DNA of 64,000 nucleotides from CAJXQU01 sp965223825 (GTDB lineage: Bacteria > Pseudomonadota > Gammaproteobacteria > CAJXQU01), in assembly GCA_965223825.1 (NCBI GenBank), contig OZ245018.1:2294001-2358000 (forward strand), read 5' to 3'. The notes under the pieces were generated by a model. It ran no database searches, had not been told where the DNA came from, and worked only from the letters and a program-made list of their open reading frames with translations. This document shows, in pieces, positions 34,702-44,864 of this stretch; the first letter of the stretch is position 1; each line of letters starts with the position of its first letter. Both the position numbers and the translations under genes were made by a program.

Positions 34702-36255
34702 TTAAGTTTTACGATTGCCCCAGATATGCGCGTTTACTGATGTTTTTTCTTCGCTGACTTTTTCATCTAATTTTTGCGAACCTGCTGTCTTCTCAACATC
34801 ACTGTTCACATTGTCATCTGTGTCGTTGCTAACTTTTTCATTAGGCGTATTTTTACTGATCGCTTCAGACGCGATTTGTTCTACTCGGGGTTTACTATAA
34901 CTCTTCTGTACTGAACTGACGTCATTGGTAGTTTCTTCACTGGACTCAGCCTGATCAGCAAGACGTTTCTTTTGTTTTTTATTAATTTTTTTCTTATTTT
35001 TCGTTACTTTCAGTTTTTTAGGGTGTGTTTTTTCCGGCGGCGGTGGCGCAATCTCATCCGCTTCAAACCCGACAACCTGTTCAGTTTCTAACTCAAGAAA
35101 GTTACGTTTCACTATCACAGACCAATGTTGATATTCATGATGTGCGATTAAAGTGATCGCCTGCCCTGCTTGTCCAGCACGGCCAGTTCGCCCAATTCTG
35201 TGTGTGTAATCATTGGGTGATCGCGGTAGATCGTAATTAATAACGCAAGGTAATTGTTCGATATCCAACCCACGCGCGGCCACATCGGTGGCGATCAAAA
35301 TGCGGGTTTCACCTGATTTGAAATTTCGTAATGCAGTTGCGCGAGCGGATTGTTCTTTATCGCCGTGCATGGCCACCGCGTCGATGCCACGTTTTTCCAG
35401 TTTGACGACCAAGTTATTACAGGTACGTTTCGCGCTGCAAAAGATCAGCACTTGCTTCCAATCATTTTCATTAAGTAAATGTGCGAGCAAATCATTTTTC
35501 TTGTCGTGATTGACGGTGACCACGTGTTGATCAATTGGCATTTCTTCGGGAACGTCGTCGACATTAATAATCACCGGATCGTTCATCACTTCACGCACAA
35601 GCGTACGAATGCTTTCTGGGAAGGTCGCGGTGAACATCATGTTTTGGCGTTTACGCGGGAGCAGGTTCAGAATGCGGCTGATCTCGGCTTCAAAATCGCC
35701 CTTCATAAGACGATCAACTTCATCGATCACCAGTGTTTTAACTTGATTAAATTTGATCGCATTTTGATCAAAAAGATCGAGTAAACGCCCCGGTGTTGCA
35801 ACAACAACATCGGCACCACCACGTAAAGTCATCATCTGTGGGTTAATTTTGACACCCCCAAAAATACTCACACATTCGACTGGTGGTTGAATATTTTTCG
35901 CTAGTTGAACAAATACGTTGCGTACTTGTGTTGCTAGTTCTCGCGTCGGTACTAACACGACGATTTGTGTGCGATTACTTTTTGCACGCTCTGATCCTGA
36001 ATAACGCTCATCACGATCTTTATGCTGATAAATGCCCTGATCGTTTAACTTTTCAAGCAAGGGCAATACATAGGCTGCCGTTTTACCCGATCCTGTTTCA
36101 GCTCGCGCCAGCACATCGCGCCCCTCTAACGCCGGTGGAATGGCTTGTAATTGTACATCCGTTGCGTATTTATACCCCGCACTCTCGATGGCTGAGAGAA
36201 TTGCCGAAGTAAAGGAAAACGAAGAAAAATCAGGCTGTGGAGAATCTTTTTTCAT
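34702..36255 (-). CDS. DEAD-box RNA helicase (RhlE-like)
   Basis: 517-residue ATP-dependent RNA helicase. Motifs in order: Q motif region, AETGSGKT (52-59), PTRELA, GG and TPGR, DEVD in place of DEAD, TAT in place of SAT, ARGLD and HRIGRTGR. The C-terminal 130 residues are lysine-rich then acidic and low in complexity (KKLKVTKNKKKINKKQKK), a likely RNA-binding tail as in RhlE and SrmB. Role in ribosome assembly or RNA decay is inferred. Confidence 0.93.
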   Translation of the reverse strand: MKKDSPQPDFSSFSFTSAILSAIESAGYKYATDVQLQAIPPALEGRDVLARAETGSGKTAAYVLPLLEKLNDQGIYQHKDRDERYSGSERAKSNRTQIVVLVPTRELATQVRNVFVQLAKNIQPPVECVSIFGGVKINPQMMTLRGGADVVVATPGRLLDLFDQNAIKFNQVKTLVIDEVDRLMKGDFEAEISRILNLLPRKRQNMMFTATFPESIRTLVREVMNDPVIINVDDVPEEMPIDQHVVTVNHDKKNDLLAHLLNENDWKQVLIFCSAKRTCNNLVVKLEKRGIDAVAMHGDKEQSARATALRNFKSGETRILIATDVAARGLDIEQLPCVINYDLPRSPNDYTHRIGRTGRAGQAGQAITLIAHHEYQHWSVIVKRNFLELETEQVVGFEADEIAPPPPEKTHPKKLKVTKNKKKINKKQKKRLADQAESSEETTNDVSSVQKSYSKPRVEQIASEAISKNTPNEKVSNDTDDNVNSDVEKTAGSQKLDEKVSEEKTSVNAHIWGNRKT

Positions 36256-36409
36256 GGTGCGCGGAGTACATGTTAGTGTAAAGGCGGTATGTTAACTGAT
36301 ATCGATATGCCGTACAGATAAATCATTCTCTGCTGGAAGAGACTGAACCTTAAATCGCTGATTCAGGACGAAGATATCATTAACAAACTAAGAGTGACGT
36401 TGACGTGCG

Positions 36410-36460
36410 GATCCAACAACGGCCATCGTTAATGTGACAACAAATGCCTGTTGTTGGATC
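36410..36460. repeat. Inverted repeat downstream of the giant secreted protein gene
   Basis: GATCCAACAAC (36410-36420) and GTTGTTGGATC (36450-36460) are perfect 11-bp complements with a 29-nt loop. There is no T-tract, so it is not a typical intrinsic terminator. It lies between the giant gene's stop and the helicase promoter. Confidence 0.5.
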
Positions 36461-36499
36461 GGAGACCGATCAGTATCGCGATATCTACGGACTACCGCT

Positions 36500-39400
36500 T
36501 TATGGGCTACTCACATATTCCAGTTTGATCGCATCGGCGCTGAAACTACGGCCATTGTCGTATCGGCCTGTCAATTCGATGTAACCACCACTACCCGCTG
36601 CGAAGCTATAAGTCCCGAGTAATACCCATTTCCCGCCTCCACTGCCGGAGGTGCTTTGATCAACCGTGGCTGTATCTGTTCCACCGTTGAACGCCGTGGT
36701 GTACGGTGCGCTAGCACTCCGGTTCCAGTGTGCTGTCCACCAGGCGTAGACCTTGTAAGTGCCTGCAGTACTGACACTCGGCGTCCATCGATACGTCGCA
36801 GTATTTAAAGCAAAGAGGGAGTTTTGACCGTATGGCGGGCTATTCCCCGAACTCGACCAATCACCGGTATAACTTGTATTACTCGCGCCATTATCAATGA
36901 TGATGTCTTCGACGTTGGTGTTGGTTGCCGTTACGGTAATCGTGTGGCTTGAGTTCCCGGATGCACCGTCGCTGTCAGTTACGCTCGCGGTCATGCTGTG
37001 ATGGCCGATGCTTAAGCTGCTTGTGGTTAAGGTTGCGCCGCTACCAAGGGCACCATCCAGATCGGATGACCAATTAACGCTACTGGCAAGATTGCTGTCT
37101 TCGTCGGTCACAGTGGCTGTCAGGCTTATTGCGTCGCCGACAACGCTGTTGCTGGGTCCGTTGATTGTAACGACCGGTGCGCTGTTGGTCGGTGGGTTGC
37201 TCGTGCCGCCGCCAACATATTCCAGTTTGATCGCATCGGCGCTGAAACTACGGCCATTGTCGTATCGGCCTGTCAATTCGATGTAACCACCACTACCCGC
37301 TGCGAAGCTATAAGTCCCGAGTAATACCCATTTCCCGCCTCCACTGCCGGAGGTGCTTTGATCAACCGTGGCTGTATCTGTTCCACCGTTAAACGTCGTG
37401 GTGTACGGTGCGCTAGCACTCCGGTTCCAGTGCGCTGTCCACCAGGCGTAGACCTTGTAGTCACCCGCGGTGATCACATTCGGTGTCCAGCGGTAGGTGG
37501 CAATGTTTTTCGCAAAGAGTGAATTCTGGCCATATGGCGGGCTATTCCCCGAACTCGACCAATCACCGGTATAACTTGTATTACTCGCGCCATTATCAAT
37601 GATGATGTCTTCGACGTTGGTGTTGGTTGCCGTTACGGTAATCGTGTGGCTTGAGTTCCCGGATGCACCGTCGCTGTCAGTTACGCTCGCGGTCATGCTG
37701 TGATGGCCGATGCTTAAGCTGCTTGTGGTTAAGGTTGCGCCGCTACCAAGGGCACCATCCAGATCGGATGACCAATTGACGCTACTGGCAAGATTGCTGT
37801 CTTCGTCGGTCACAGTGGCTGTCAGGCTTATTGCGTCGCCGACAACGCTGTTGCTGGGTCCGTTGATTGTAACGACCGGTGCGCTGTTGGTCGGTGGGTT
37901 GCTCGTGCCGCCGCCAACATATTCCAGTTTGATCGCATCGGCGCTGAAACTACGGCCATTGTCGTATCGGCCTGTCAATTCGATGTAACCACCACTACCC
38001 GCTGCGAAGCTATAAGTCCCGAGTAATACCCATTTCCCGCCTCCACTGCCGGAGGTGCTTTGATCAACCGTGGCTGTATCTGTTCCACCGTTGAACGCCG
38101 TGGTGTAAGGTGCGCTAGCACTCCGGTTCCAGTGCGCTGTCCACCAGGCGTAGACCTTGTAGTCACCCGCGGTGATCACATTCGGTGTCCAGCGGTAGGT
38201 GGCAGTATTAGAAGCAAAAAGCGAGTTTTGGCCATACGGTGGACTGTTGCCCGAACTCGACCAACTGCCCGTGAAGCTGGTGTTGCTCGCGCCATTATCG
38301 ATGATGATATCGTCGACACTGGCCGTCACTGTCCACTCGATCATCACGCTAGTCTCTAGCTGTCCATCATTGACCGTGATCGTAACCGTTTGACTCCCGA
38401 CGTTGCCCAAGGTGATCGTGCCGGAAATGACGCCCGTAACACTATTTATAGACAAACCGGACGGTAAATTGCTTGCACTGTAGCTCAGCGTATCGCCGTC
38501 CAGATCGCTTGCTGAAATACTGAGCGCAACGCTTTCCCCTTCGGTATTGGTTTGATCACCCGGTGAATTTAAAATTGGCGCGGCGTTCGTTCCGGATTCA
38601 TTCAATTTAAACTCAGCAATGACGCTTTTATAGCCATCCATCGTCACCGTACACATTGTTCCAGATGTGCTCTGGCAGCCTGACCATGCCACGAACTGAT
38701 CACCCGATGTCGGCATCGCAGATACCGTCACTATCGTATTCGTTGAGTAGTAGCCGCAACTAGTCGAGTTGTCACCACAATCGGTGCCGGCGGGGCTAAT
38801 CGAGAAACCGCCTGATCCGGTTCCCTTGCTAGTGACCAGTAAGTATTGATCGTCACTCAGCGTCGAATCGTGTGAAAGGAAAACATCCGCTTTCCCGTTC
38901 TCATCATCTTCAACTAGATCTGTCGCTTGGCTTGAGAATGCGATATGGCGACCATTCAGCGTAATCGCAGCTTGGTGACTGTCCTGATCGGCTTCGTTTC
39001 CACTGTATGACATTACGCTAATGCGATCTGTCATTGCGTAAACCCGATCACGCACGAAAATATCAACAGCGTTGTTTAAATCTTCACCGACAATATCATC
39101 CGCAGCACTCTCAAACGTAACCAACCTGCCGTTACCCGAAATCACCGCGTTGAGACTCGGACCGCTTAGTTCAGCCGAGAATTGATCCAAACTCACGCGC
39201 GTGGTTTCGTTCTGAATTCGATCGTAAACAAACACATCAGAAAAATTATTCGTGTCGGCGGTAACCAAGTTTGACGCAAGGCTATCGAAAACAACATAGC
39301 GGCCATCGCCTGAAATGGCTGGTCTAAAACTGTCTTCATTCGCAAGGTTTCCAAGTGAATCGACGCTGACTATCGTCGTTACGCCACTGGAAATTTCGTA

Positions 39401-40924
39401 AACGAAAATATCATTAACTAAATTATTATCCGTAAGCCCAGTGACCAAATTCGTCGATGAACTAGCAAACACAACGTAACGACCATCTGCTGAAATTTCC
39501 GGTGACAGACTGTCGCCATCACCATTATCAGACAAGATCTTGATCTGATCAGCGTTGCTGTCGTACAGGAAGATATCGGAGCTACCATTCACGTCATTCG
39601 TGACGAGATTGCTCGCTGTACTTTCAAAAGCAACGTAACGTCCATCCGCAGAAATCGTTGGGTTTTTGCTATCGCCATTGGCTTCTGTCCCGTCGTGCGC
39701 AATGCTGATCTTAGTGGTGGTTGCACTGGACTGCTGGTGAATAAAAATGTCTTTTTTCTGTACGGCGTCGCTGCCATCTAAATTAGATGCGTCACTGGCG
39801 AAAACAATAAACTCGCCATCACCGGAAATATCCGGACTTTCACTTTTATTATTCGCGTGAGCACCCGCAGACGAAAGACTAATCAGGGATGTTGTCTGTG
39901 TCGTGCGATCAAAAACAAAAACATCTTGGTGCCCATTCGTATCGTTACTCACGAGATTTTCCGCATCGCTTTGAAACACGACATAACGATCATTCGCGGA
40001 AATTTGTGGTGCTTGGCTAACACCATCTAGACTGATCTTCGTGGTGGTATAAACGACATTGGATGCCTGAGAGGCAAAGCGGAAATTAGCGATACCGATA
40101 TCATTTACGTAAGAATCTTCGTGAAATTCAAGCCAAGAAAAAGGCGTGTCAGAAATGACTCCGAGAAACCGGTTGTCATCAAAATTATCTTCGTAGCTTC
40201 CCGTATAGCCAGGGATTAAGCCATTATCAAATAACGCTAAACTTTGCCCGTCTGATGAATCAAATGCAGCTGTTCCGGTATCTGATTTAGTAGCAAAAAT
40301 TTCTAGCCATTCTGACACGTCGTATTTATTGTTGATAAGGTCAAAACCGAGGCCATAAATGGCTGGGCCACTGGTGATTTCAAAGGTAAAGTCGTCCTTA
40401 TCAAAATCGAATGTATTGCCTTGCCCTGCGCTGTAGCCGTTGAATTTACCAATGGATAACACATCGGTCATTGCATCAATTTGGTTATTCGATTTTCCCG
40501 CAGGAATATCGTTATAGACTATCGTCGCATCACCACTCGACGCAGACTGATAAGCTGAAATTTCAAAACTATTTTGAAAACCGGTATTGGCGGAATTAAA
40601 GGTTGCTGATCGTCCTAAGTTAACATTATTCCCGCTGAAGGAGCTGTCTGTTCTGGTCGACATGTAGCTGGGATCATTTGTTGATGGTAACGCTGCAAAA
40701 CTGCCGACAGAAGCTTCCTTGGAAATATTTGAATAATTCGTATCGAAGGTTGACTCTTGGAGATTAGAATTCGCAGACGCAGCCTGCCAAGCAGCATAAT
40801 CCGTATATAACGTGACCGTCGCGGCATGAGAAACCTGAGATAACATCAATAAAATAGACGTGACCAAAACCGTAGCGGGTGACTTGGTTAGTCCTTTAGA
40901 AAGAAAAGATCTCCTGATCAACAT
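36500..40924 (-). CDS. Giant secreted protein: propeller, Ig-like and three golvesin-like domains
   Basis: 1474-residue exported protein. Signal peptide ends near AHA-ATV (about residue 34). Then: an N-terminal region (35-290) with FLGVISDTPFSWLEF, as in PEP-CTERM-type surface proteins; about seven propeller blades of PD40/TolB type (295-690, ISADGRYVVFASxxxNLV); an InlB-like repeat domain (700-780); a putative-Ig domain (785-865); and three golvesin-like domains (about 869-1003, 1103-1237, 1337-1471) joined by two Ig-like linkers. No sorting signal is seen at the C-terminus. A surface or polysaccharide-binding role is inferred. Confidence 0.88.
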   Translation of the reverse strand: MLIRRSFLSKGLTKSPATVLVTSILLMLSQVSHAATVTLYTDYAAWQAASANSNLQESTFDTNYSNISKEASVGSFAALPSTNDPSYMSTRTDSSFSGNNVNLGRSATFNSANTGFQNSFEISAYQSASSGDATIVYNDIPAGKSNNQIDAMTDVLSIGKFNGYSAGQGNTFDFDKDDFTFEITSGPAIYGLGFDLINNKYDVSEWLEIFATKSDTGTAAFDSSDGQSLALFDNGLIPGYTGSYEDNFDDNRFLGVISDTPFSWLEFHEDSYVNDIGIANFRFASQASNVVYTTTKISLDGVSQAPQISANDRYVVFQSDAENLVSNDTNGHQDVFVFDRTTQTTSLISLSSAGAHANNKSESPDISGDGEFIVFASDASNLDGSDAVQKKDIFIHQQSSATTTKISIAHDGTEANGDSKNPTISADGRYVAFESTASNLVTNDVNGSSDIFLYDSNADQIKILSDNGDGDSLSPEISADGRYVVFASSSTNLVTGLTDNNLVNDIFVYEISSGVTTIVSVDSLGNLANEDSFRPAISGDGRYVVFDSLASNLVTADTNNFSDVFVYDRIQNETTRVSLDQFSAELSGPSLNAVISGNGRLVTFESAADDIVGEDLNNAVDIFVRDRVYAMTDRISVMSYSGNEADQDSHQAAITLNGRHIAFSSQATDLVEDDENGKADVFLSHDSTLSDDQYLLVTSKGTGSGGFSISPAGTDCGDNSTSCGYYSTNTIVTVSAMPTSGDQFVAWSGCQSTSGTMCTVTMDGYKSVIAEFKLNESGTNAAPILNSPGDQTNTEGESVALSISASDLDGDTLSYSASNLPSGLSINSVTGVISGTITLGNVGSQTVTITVNDGQLETSVMIEWTVTASVDDIIIDNGASNTSFTGSWSSSGNSPPYGQNSLFASNTATYRWTPNVITAGDYKVYAWWTAHWNRSASAPYTTAFNGGTDTATVDQSTSGSGGGKWVLLGTYSFAAGSGGYIELTGRYDNGRSFSADAIKLEYVGGGTSNPPTNSAPVVTINGPSNSVVGDAISLTATVTDEDSNLASSVNWSSDLDGALGSGATLTTSSLSIGHHSMTASVTDSDGASGNSSHTITVTATNTNVEDIIIDNGASNTSYTGDWSSSGNSPPYGQNSLFAKNIATYRWTPNVITAGDYKVYAWWTAHWNRSASAPYTTTFNGGTDTATVDQSTSGSGGGKWVLLGTYSFAAGSGGYIELTGRYDNGRSFSADAIKLEYVGGGTSNPPTNSAPVVTINGPSNSVVGDAISLTATVTDEDSNLASSVNWSSDLDGALGSGATLTTSSLSIGHHSMTASVTDSDGASGNSSHTITVTATNTNVEDIIIDNGASNTSYTGDWSSSGNSPPYGQNSLFALNTATYRWTPSVSTAGTYKVYAWWTAHWNRSASAPYTTAFNGGTDTATVDQSTSGSGGGKWVLLGTYSFAAGSGGYIELTGRYDNGRSFSADAIKLEYVSSP
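36513..38318 (-). repeat. 702-bp tandem repeats inside the giant gene
   Basis: Units 36513-37214 and 37215-37916 are nearly identical with period 702 (234 codons); a third partial unit (golvesin-like part only) runs from 37917 to about 38318. In the first unit a block of about 100 bp (near 36745-36835) differs strongly from the other two, which agree with each other there. Confidence 0.93.
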
Positions 40925-41262
40925 GCTTCATCCCTGTAAAAATACATTCCGTGCTTATCATCGATTCCGTATCGACAATAAATAATATAGATCGTGAATT
41001 ATGTCGTATCGAAACGTCAATAATGAAGTCTCAGCTATAAAAAATGACGACACATTCACATTCAGCGACCAATTATTGACATTCTTTAACAACGTCATCG
41101 AGTTTTATCATCACTCGCTGAAACCGAACAGTCACTTGCTCATACTTGTTAATCCTTCATAAAATCCAGACAGTGTCACTTACGAAGGTGAATTTAAGCT
41201 TTATACTCCGTCATTATGACGAAGCAAATCTAAGCAATCTTCTATTTCATCAGGGTTTCTTT
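40925..41262. other. Divergent promoter region, no gene seen
   Basis: 338 bp between the giant secreted protein gene (minus) and the SIMPL gene (plus). AT-rich. TTGACA at 41077-41082 could be a -35 box, but no -10 at standard distance was found. No RNA gene recognised. Confidence 0.4.
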
Positions 41263-41982
41263 ATGCAAACGAACAACCGTACGTCCTCGCTCATCCTCGG
41301 TCTGTCACTCATCATTGGCTTAGCTATTCTCGGCTATCTTTTGGCTCAGGCGGCCATCCAATTCAAACAACTTGATCGCAGTGTCACGGTGAAAGGTTTA
41401 TCCGAACGCGAATTCAAAGCGGATGTAGTGATCTGGCCGATTCAATTCAGCGCAGCGAGTAATGATCTGGAAGAGCTATATGCGGTGTTAGAAAACAATA
41501 CGGAACAGATCCGACAGTTTTTATCGAGTAAGGGATTTACGGCACAAGAAATCACCGCCAGTTCACCGGCGATCACAGACAAATCCGCACAACAATACGG
41601 TAATAACGTCGGTGCGGAATATCGTTACACCGCGAATCAAACGGTGACGGTCTATTCGGAAAACATTGATCTTGCGCGCGAGTTAATGAGTTCACTTTCG
41701 GAACTTGGGCGTAAAGGAATTGTGATCACCAGTGGCGATTATTTGGGCATGACAGAATATTTATTCACGCGTTTAAATGAAATAAAACCCGACATGATCG
41801 AAGAAGCCACACGTAAAGCCCGTGAAGTTGCAGAAAAATTTGCATCTGATTCAGACAGTTCGCTCGGTAAGATCAAGCGCGCGTCACAAGGTCAGTTTAG
41901 CATTCGTCCGCGCGATAAAAATAATCCACACATTCAACAAGTTCGCGTGGTCTCAACGATCAGTTATTATCTCTCAGATTGA
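41263..41982 (+). CDS. SIMPL (DUF541) domain envelope protein
   Basis: 239-residue protein with a single N-terminal membrane anchor (SLILGLSLIIGLAILGYLLA) and a periplasmic SIMPL/DUF541 domain: VKGLSEREFKADVVIWPI, and the C-terminal RRASQGQFSI-like strand (IKRASQGQFSIRPRD). Related proteins are linked to oxidative stress and signalling; the function here is unknown. ATG at 41263 is preferred (AGGG upstream) over the in-frame start at 41146, which would put 39 odd residues before the anchor. Confidence 0.9.
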   Translation: MQTNNRTSSLILGLSLIIGLAILGYLLAQAAIQFKQLDRSVTVKGLSEREFKADVVIWPIQFSAASNDLEELYAVLENNTEQIRQFLSSKGFTAQEITASSPAITDKSAQQYGNNVGAEYRYTANQTVTVYSENIDLARELMSSLSELGRKGIVITSGDYLGMTEYLFTRLNEIKPDMIEEATRKAREVAEKFASDSDSSLGKIKRASQGQFSIRPRDKNNPHIQQVRVVSTISYYLSD

Positions 41983-42078
41983 TCAAGCCACAGATCACAC
42001 GCACCACTTTATCGGGCCAAACCGCTATACTGTTGCGTTTATACGCGATCAAACGGTTTTCACCGTTTAACTATTCTC

Positions 42079-43971
42079 ATGTTGAAATTTACTGATCTCA
42101 CGCTGCGTCGCGGTCAACGCGTTTTGTTCGAAAACATCTCGTTGACTATACACGCGGGCTGGAAAGTCGGCGTCACAGGCCGAAATGGAACCGGTAAATC
42201 CAGCCTGTTTGCATTAATTCAGCGTGCATTATTTGCCGATGTTGGCGACTTTTCATCTCCCCCCAATTGGGTGATCGCACACGTTGCACAAGAAACGCCG
42301 GCGTTAGATCAGTCCGCTCTCGATTATGTCCTAGACGGTGATCGCGAATTACGTGAAGTACAGACAGCACTGGCGCAAGCCGAAACGAATAATCACGGCG
42401 AACGCATTGCTGAACTCCACGCACTTCTGGATACCATTGATGGTTACACAGCACCCTCGCGCGCTGCACGCTTGTTACATGGCCTAGGTTTTAAAGACGA
42501 TCAACTGAGTAATTCTGTCAAAGCATTTTCTGGTGGCTGGCGAATGCGTCTGAATCTGGCACAAGCGTTAATGTGTCGATCAGACTTATTACTACTCGAC
42601 GAACCAACCAACCACCTTGATTTAGACGCGGTCTATTGGCTGGAAGATTGGCTGAAAAGTTATCCCGGTACACTATTGTTAATTTCGCATGATCGCGACT
42701 TTCTCGATCGTATTACCGATCACATCGCCCATGCTGAACACCAACGGCTGACACTTTTCACGGGTAATTACTCTAGCTTTGAAGCCTTACGCGCCGAACA
42801 ATTGGCACAACAACAAATGTCGTTTCAACGACAAAAACGTCAGATTGATCATATTCAAAAATTTGTTGATCGTTTTCGCGCCCAAGCGACTAAAGCACGT
42901 CAAGCACAATCACGCATTAAAGCACTGGAACGCATGACCAAAATCGCCCCAGCGCATGTGGATTCACAATTTGAATTTCATTTTTCAGAGCCAGAAAAAC
43001 TTTCTGATCCCTTACTCAAAATTGAAGAAGCGCGCATTGGTTATGGCGAGACGACGATATTACGTTCGATCACGTTAAGGCTCTCGCCCGGTGATCGGAT
43101 CGGTTTGATCGGACCAAACGGCGCGGGTAAATCCACCTTGATCAAATTACTCGCAGGTGAAATGCAACCGCTCGCCGGTGAACGACGTGAATGTAAAGAC
43201 TTGCAGATCGGCTATTTTGCACAACATCAACTTGAACAATTGCACGAGGACGAGTCGCCGCTCAGGCATTTTCAAAAGCTGGATCCAAAAGCGACGGAAG
43301 CGGATTTACGCAAGTTTATCGGCAGCTTTGGTTTTCACGGCGATGCCGCGTTAGATAAAGTCGGACCGCTCTCCGGCGGTGAAAAGGCGCGCCTGGTTTT
43401 AGGCCTGATCGTCTATCAGAAACCCGCGCTGTTATTACTTGATGAACCGACGAACCATCTTGATATTGACATGCGTCATGCATTGAATATGGCCTTGCAG
43501 GAATTTGAAGGCGCAATGGTAATTATTTCGCATGATCGGCATTTATTACGCACTGCGACAGATCGCCTTTTGTTGATCAACCAACAACGCTTACAAGAAT
43601 ATGATGGTGATCTCGATGAGTACAAACGCACCCTTCTACAGCAAGAGACAAAACCCGTTGTCCCAGAAGTTAAGGATGCTGCCACGCCGATCAATCGAAA
43701 AGAACAGCGTCGATTAGAAGCAGAAGAAAGGCAAAAACTACAACCGATCCGGAATAGTATTAAAAAGATCGAGTCTAAAATAGATAAATTAAACGCGCAG
43801 AAAAGCCAGTTGCATGAGCAGCTTTCACAAAGCGATATTTACGAAGATGCGAATAAAGATAAGCTCAACGCTCTGCTGATCGAACAAGGTCAAGTAAACG
43901 AAACACTGGACGCATTAGAAATGGATTGGCTCACACTCAACGAAGAATTGGAGATAGCACAACAAGCATGA
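42079..43971 (+). CDS. yheS: ABC-F ATPase YheS
   Basis: 630-residue ribosome-associated ABC-F protein with two ATPase domains: Walker A GRNGTGKS (34-41) and GPNGAGKST (from about 345), two LDEPTNHLD Walker B motifs, signatures FSGGW and LSGGEKARL, the arm/linker between (RAQATKARQAQSRIKALERM), and a C-terminal coiled coil (about 535-625). It aligns along its length with E. coli YheS. Its TGA overlaps the ATG of the next gene (ATGA). Confidence 0.95.
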   Translation: MLKFTDLTLRRGQRVLFENISLTIHAGWKVGVTGRNGTGKSSLFALIQRALFADVGDFSSPPNWVIAHVAQETPALDQSALDYVLDGDRELREVQTALAQAETNNHGERIAELHALLDTIDGYTAPSRAARLLHGLGFKDDQLSNSVKAFSGGWRMRLNLAQALMCRSDLLLLDEPTNHLDLDAVYWLEDWLKSYPGTLLLISHDRDFLDRITDHIAHAEHQRLTLFTGNYSSFEALRAEQLAQQQMSFQRQKRQIDHIQKFVDRFRAQATKARQAQSRIKALERMTKIAPAHVDSQFEFHFSEPEKLSDPLLKIEEARIGYGETTILRSITLRLSPGDRIGLIGPNGAGKSTLIKLLAGEMQPLAGERRECKDLQIGYFAQHQLEQLHEDESPLRHFQKLDPKATEADLRKFIGSFGFHGDAALDKVGPLSGGEKARLVLGLIVYQKPALLLLDEPTNHLDIDMRHALNMALQEFEGAMVIISHDRHLLRTATDRLLLINQQRLQEYDGDLDEYKRTLLQQETKPVVPEVKDAATPINRKEQRRLEAEERQKLQPIRNSIKKIESKIDKLNAQKSQLHEQLSQSDIYEDANKDKLNALLIEQGQVNETLDALEMDWLTLNEELEIAQQA

Positions 43972-44819
43972 CGGATCACACGCTAAGCATTGATTTACAC
44001 CTTCACTCCACAGCATCTGACGGGACGCTGAGCCCCACGGAGTTGGTGAATTTGGCCAGCGAAAACGGCGTGCAGGTAATGTCCCTAACCGATCACGACA
44101 CGACCGAAGGGTTAGCTGAAGCCGCGATCGCCGCAGAGAAACAGGGCATTCAGTTTATCAACGGTGTGGAATTGTCCGTCGTTTGGGAAGGGAAAGTGCT
44201 GCACTTACTCGGACTCAATATTGATCCACAACACCCTAGCATTGTCGCGGGCATGGTTAATCTTCGTCGTCAACGTGATGATCGCGCAGAACGTATTGCA
44301 AAAAAACTCGCCGCCGTCGGTTTGGAAGCGCCGATGGAAGGCGCGAAAAAACATGCCGGGACGGGCGCGATCGCACGACCACATTTTGCACGTTACATGG
44401 TGGATATTGGTTTCGTTAAAGATTTCAACGAAGCCTTTGATCGTTATCTTGGTCGCAACAAACGCGCGTATGTCTCGACTGAATGGCCTGAATTGTTTGA
44501 TGCAATCAATTGGATAAAAGAAGCCGGTGGCGTCGCGGTGATCGCACATCCATTGCGATATAAATTTACCGCAAGTTGGATGCGCCGTTTATTAAAGGCG
44601 TTCAAATCAGCTGGCGGGGACGGCATGGAGATCATCTGCGGCAATTACAGCCCAGATGAAATCAGCACCAGCATTGGTTACGCGCTGCGTTTTGGACTTC
44701 AAGGATCGATCGGTTCGGATTTTCACGGGCATTCTAATTACTCCAAACAACCCGGACATCTCGGCAAGTTACACACCGCGATCACGCCGGTCTGGTCACA
44801 GTTTACCCTGACAGTCTAA
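43968..44819 (+). CDS. rnm: RNase AM (YciV/TrpH-type PHP phosphoesterase)
   Basis: 283-residue PHP-domain enzyme; the E. coli homologue YciV is RNase AM, a 5'-3' exoribonuclease active on short RNAs and rRNA ends. Metal-binding motifs: DLHLHSTASDGTL near the N-terminus, LTDHDT, AHPLRY and GSDFHGH. ATG at 43968 overlaps the yheS stop by ATGA; the longer frame from 43926 would overlap yheS by 46 bp. Coupled translation with yheS. Confidence 0.93.
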   Translation: MTDHTLSIDLHLHSTASDGTLSPTELVNLASENGVQVMSLTDHDTTEGLAEAAIAAEKQGIQFINGVELSVVWEGKVLHLLGLNIDPQHPSIVAGMVNLRRQRDDRAERIAKKLAAVGLEAPMEGAKKHAGTGAIARPHFARYMVDIGFVKDFNEAFDRYLGRNKRAYVSTEWPELFDAINWIKEAGGVAVIAHPLRYKFTASWMRRLLKAFKSAGGDGMEIICGNYSPDEISTSIGYALRFGLQGSIGSDFHGHSNYSKQPGHLGKLHTAITPVWSQFTLTV

Positions 44820-44864
44820 ATGCAGACTTAGAGCGGATCATGTCGCGATCGAAGGCAACATGAC

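Noticed and set aside
37008..37988. Two identical 92-codon plus-strand ORFs at 37008 and 37710
   Set aside because: They are antisense shadows of the 702-bp coding repeats of the giant gene, identical only because the repeats are.
36513..38318. Possible CRISPR or mobile tandem array
   Set aside because: The period is 702 bp, in frame with one long gene, and the repeats encode protein domains; no spacer pattern.
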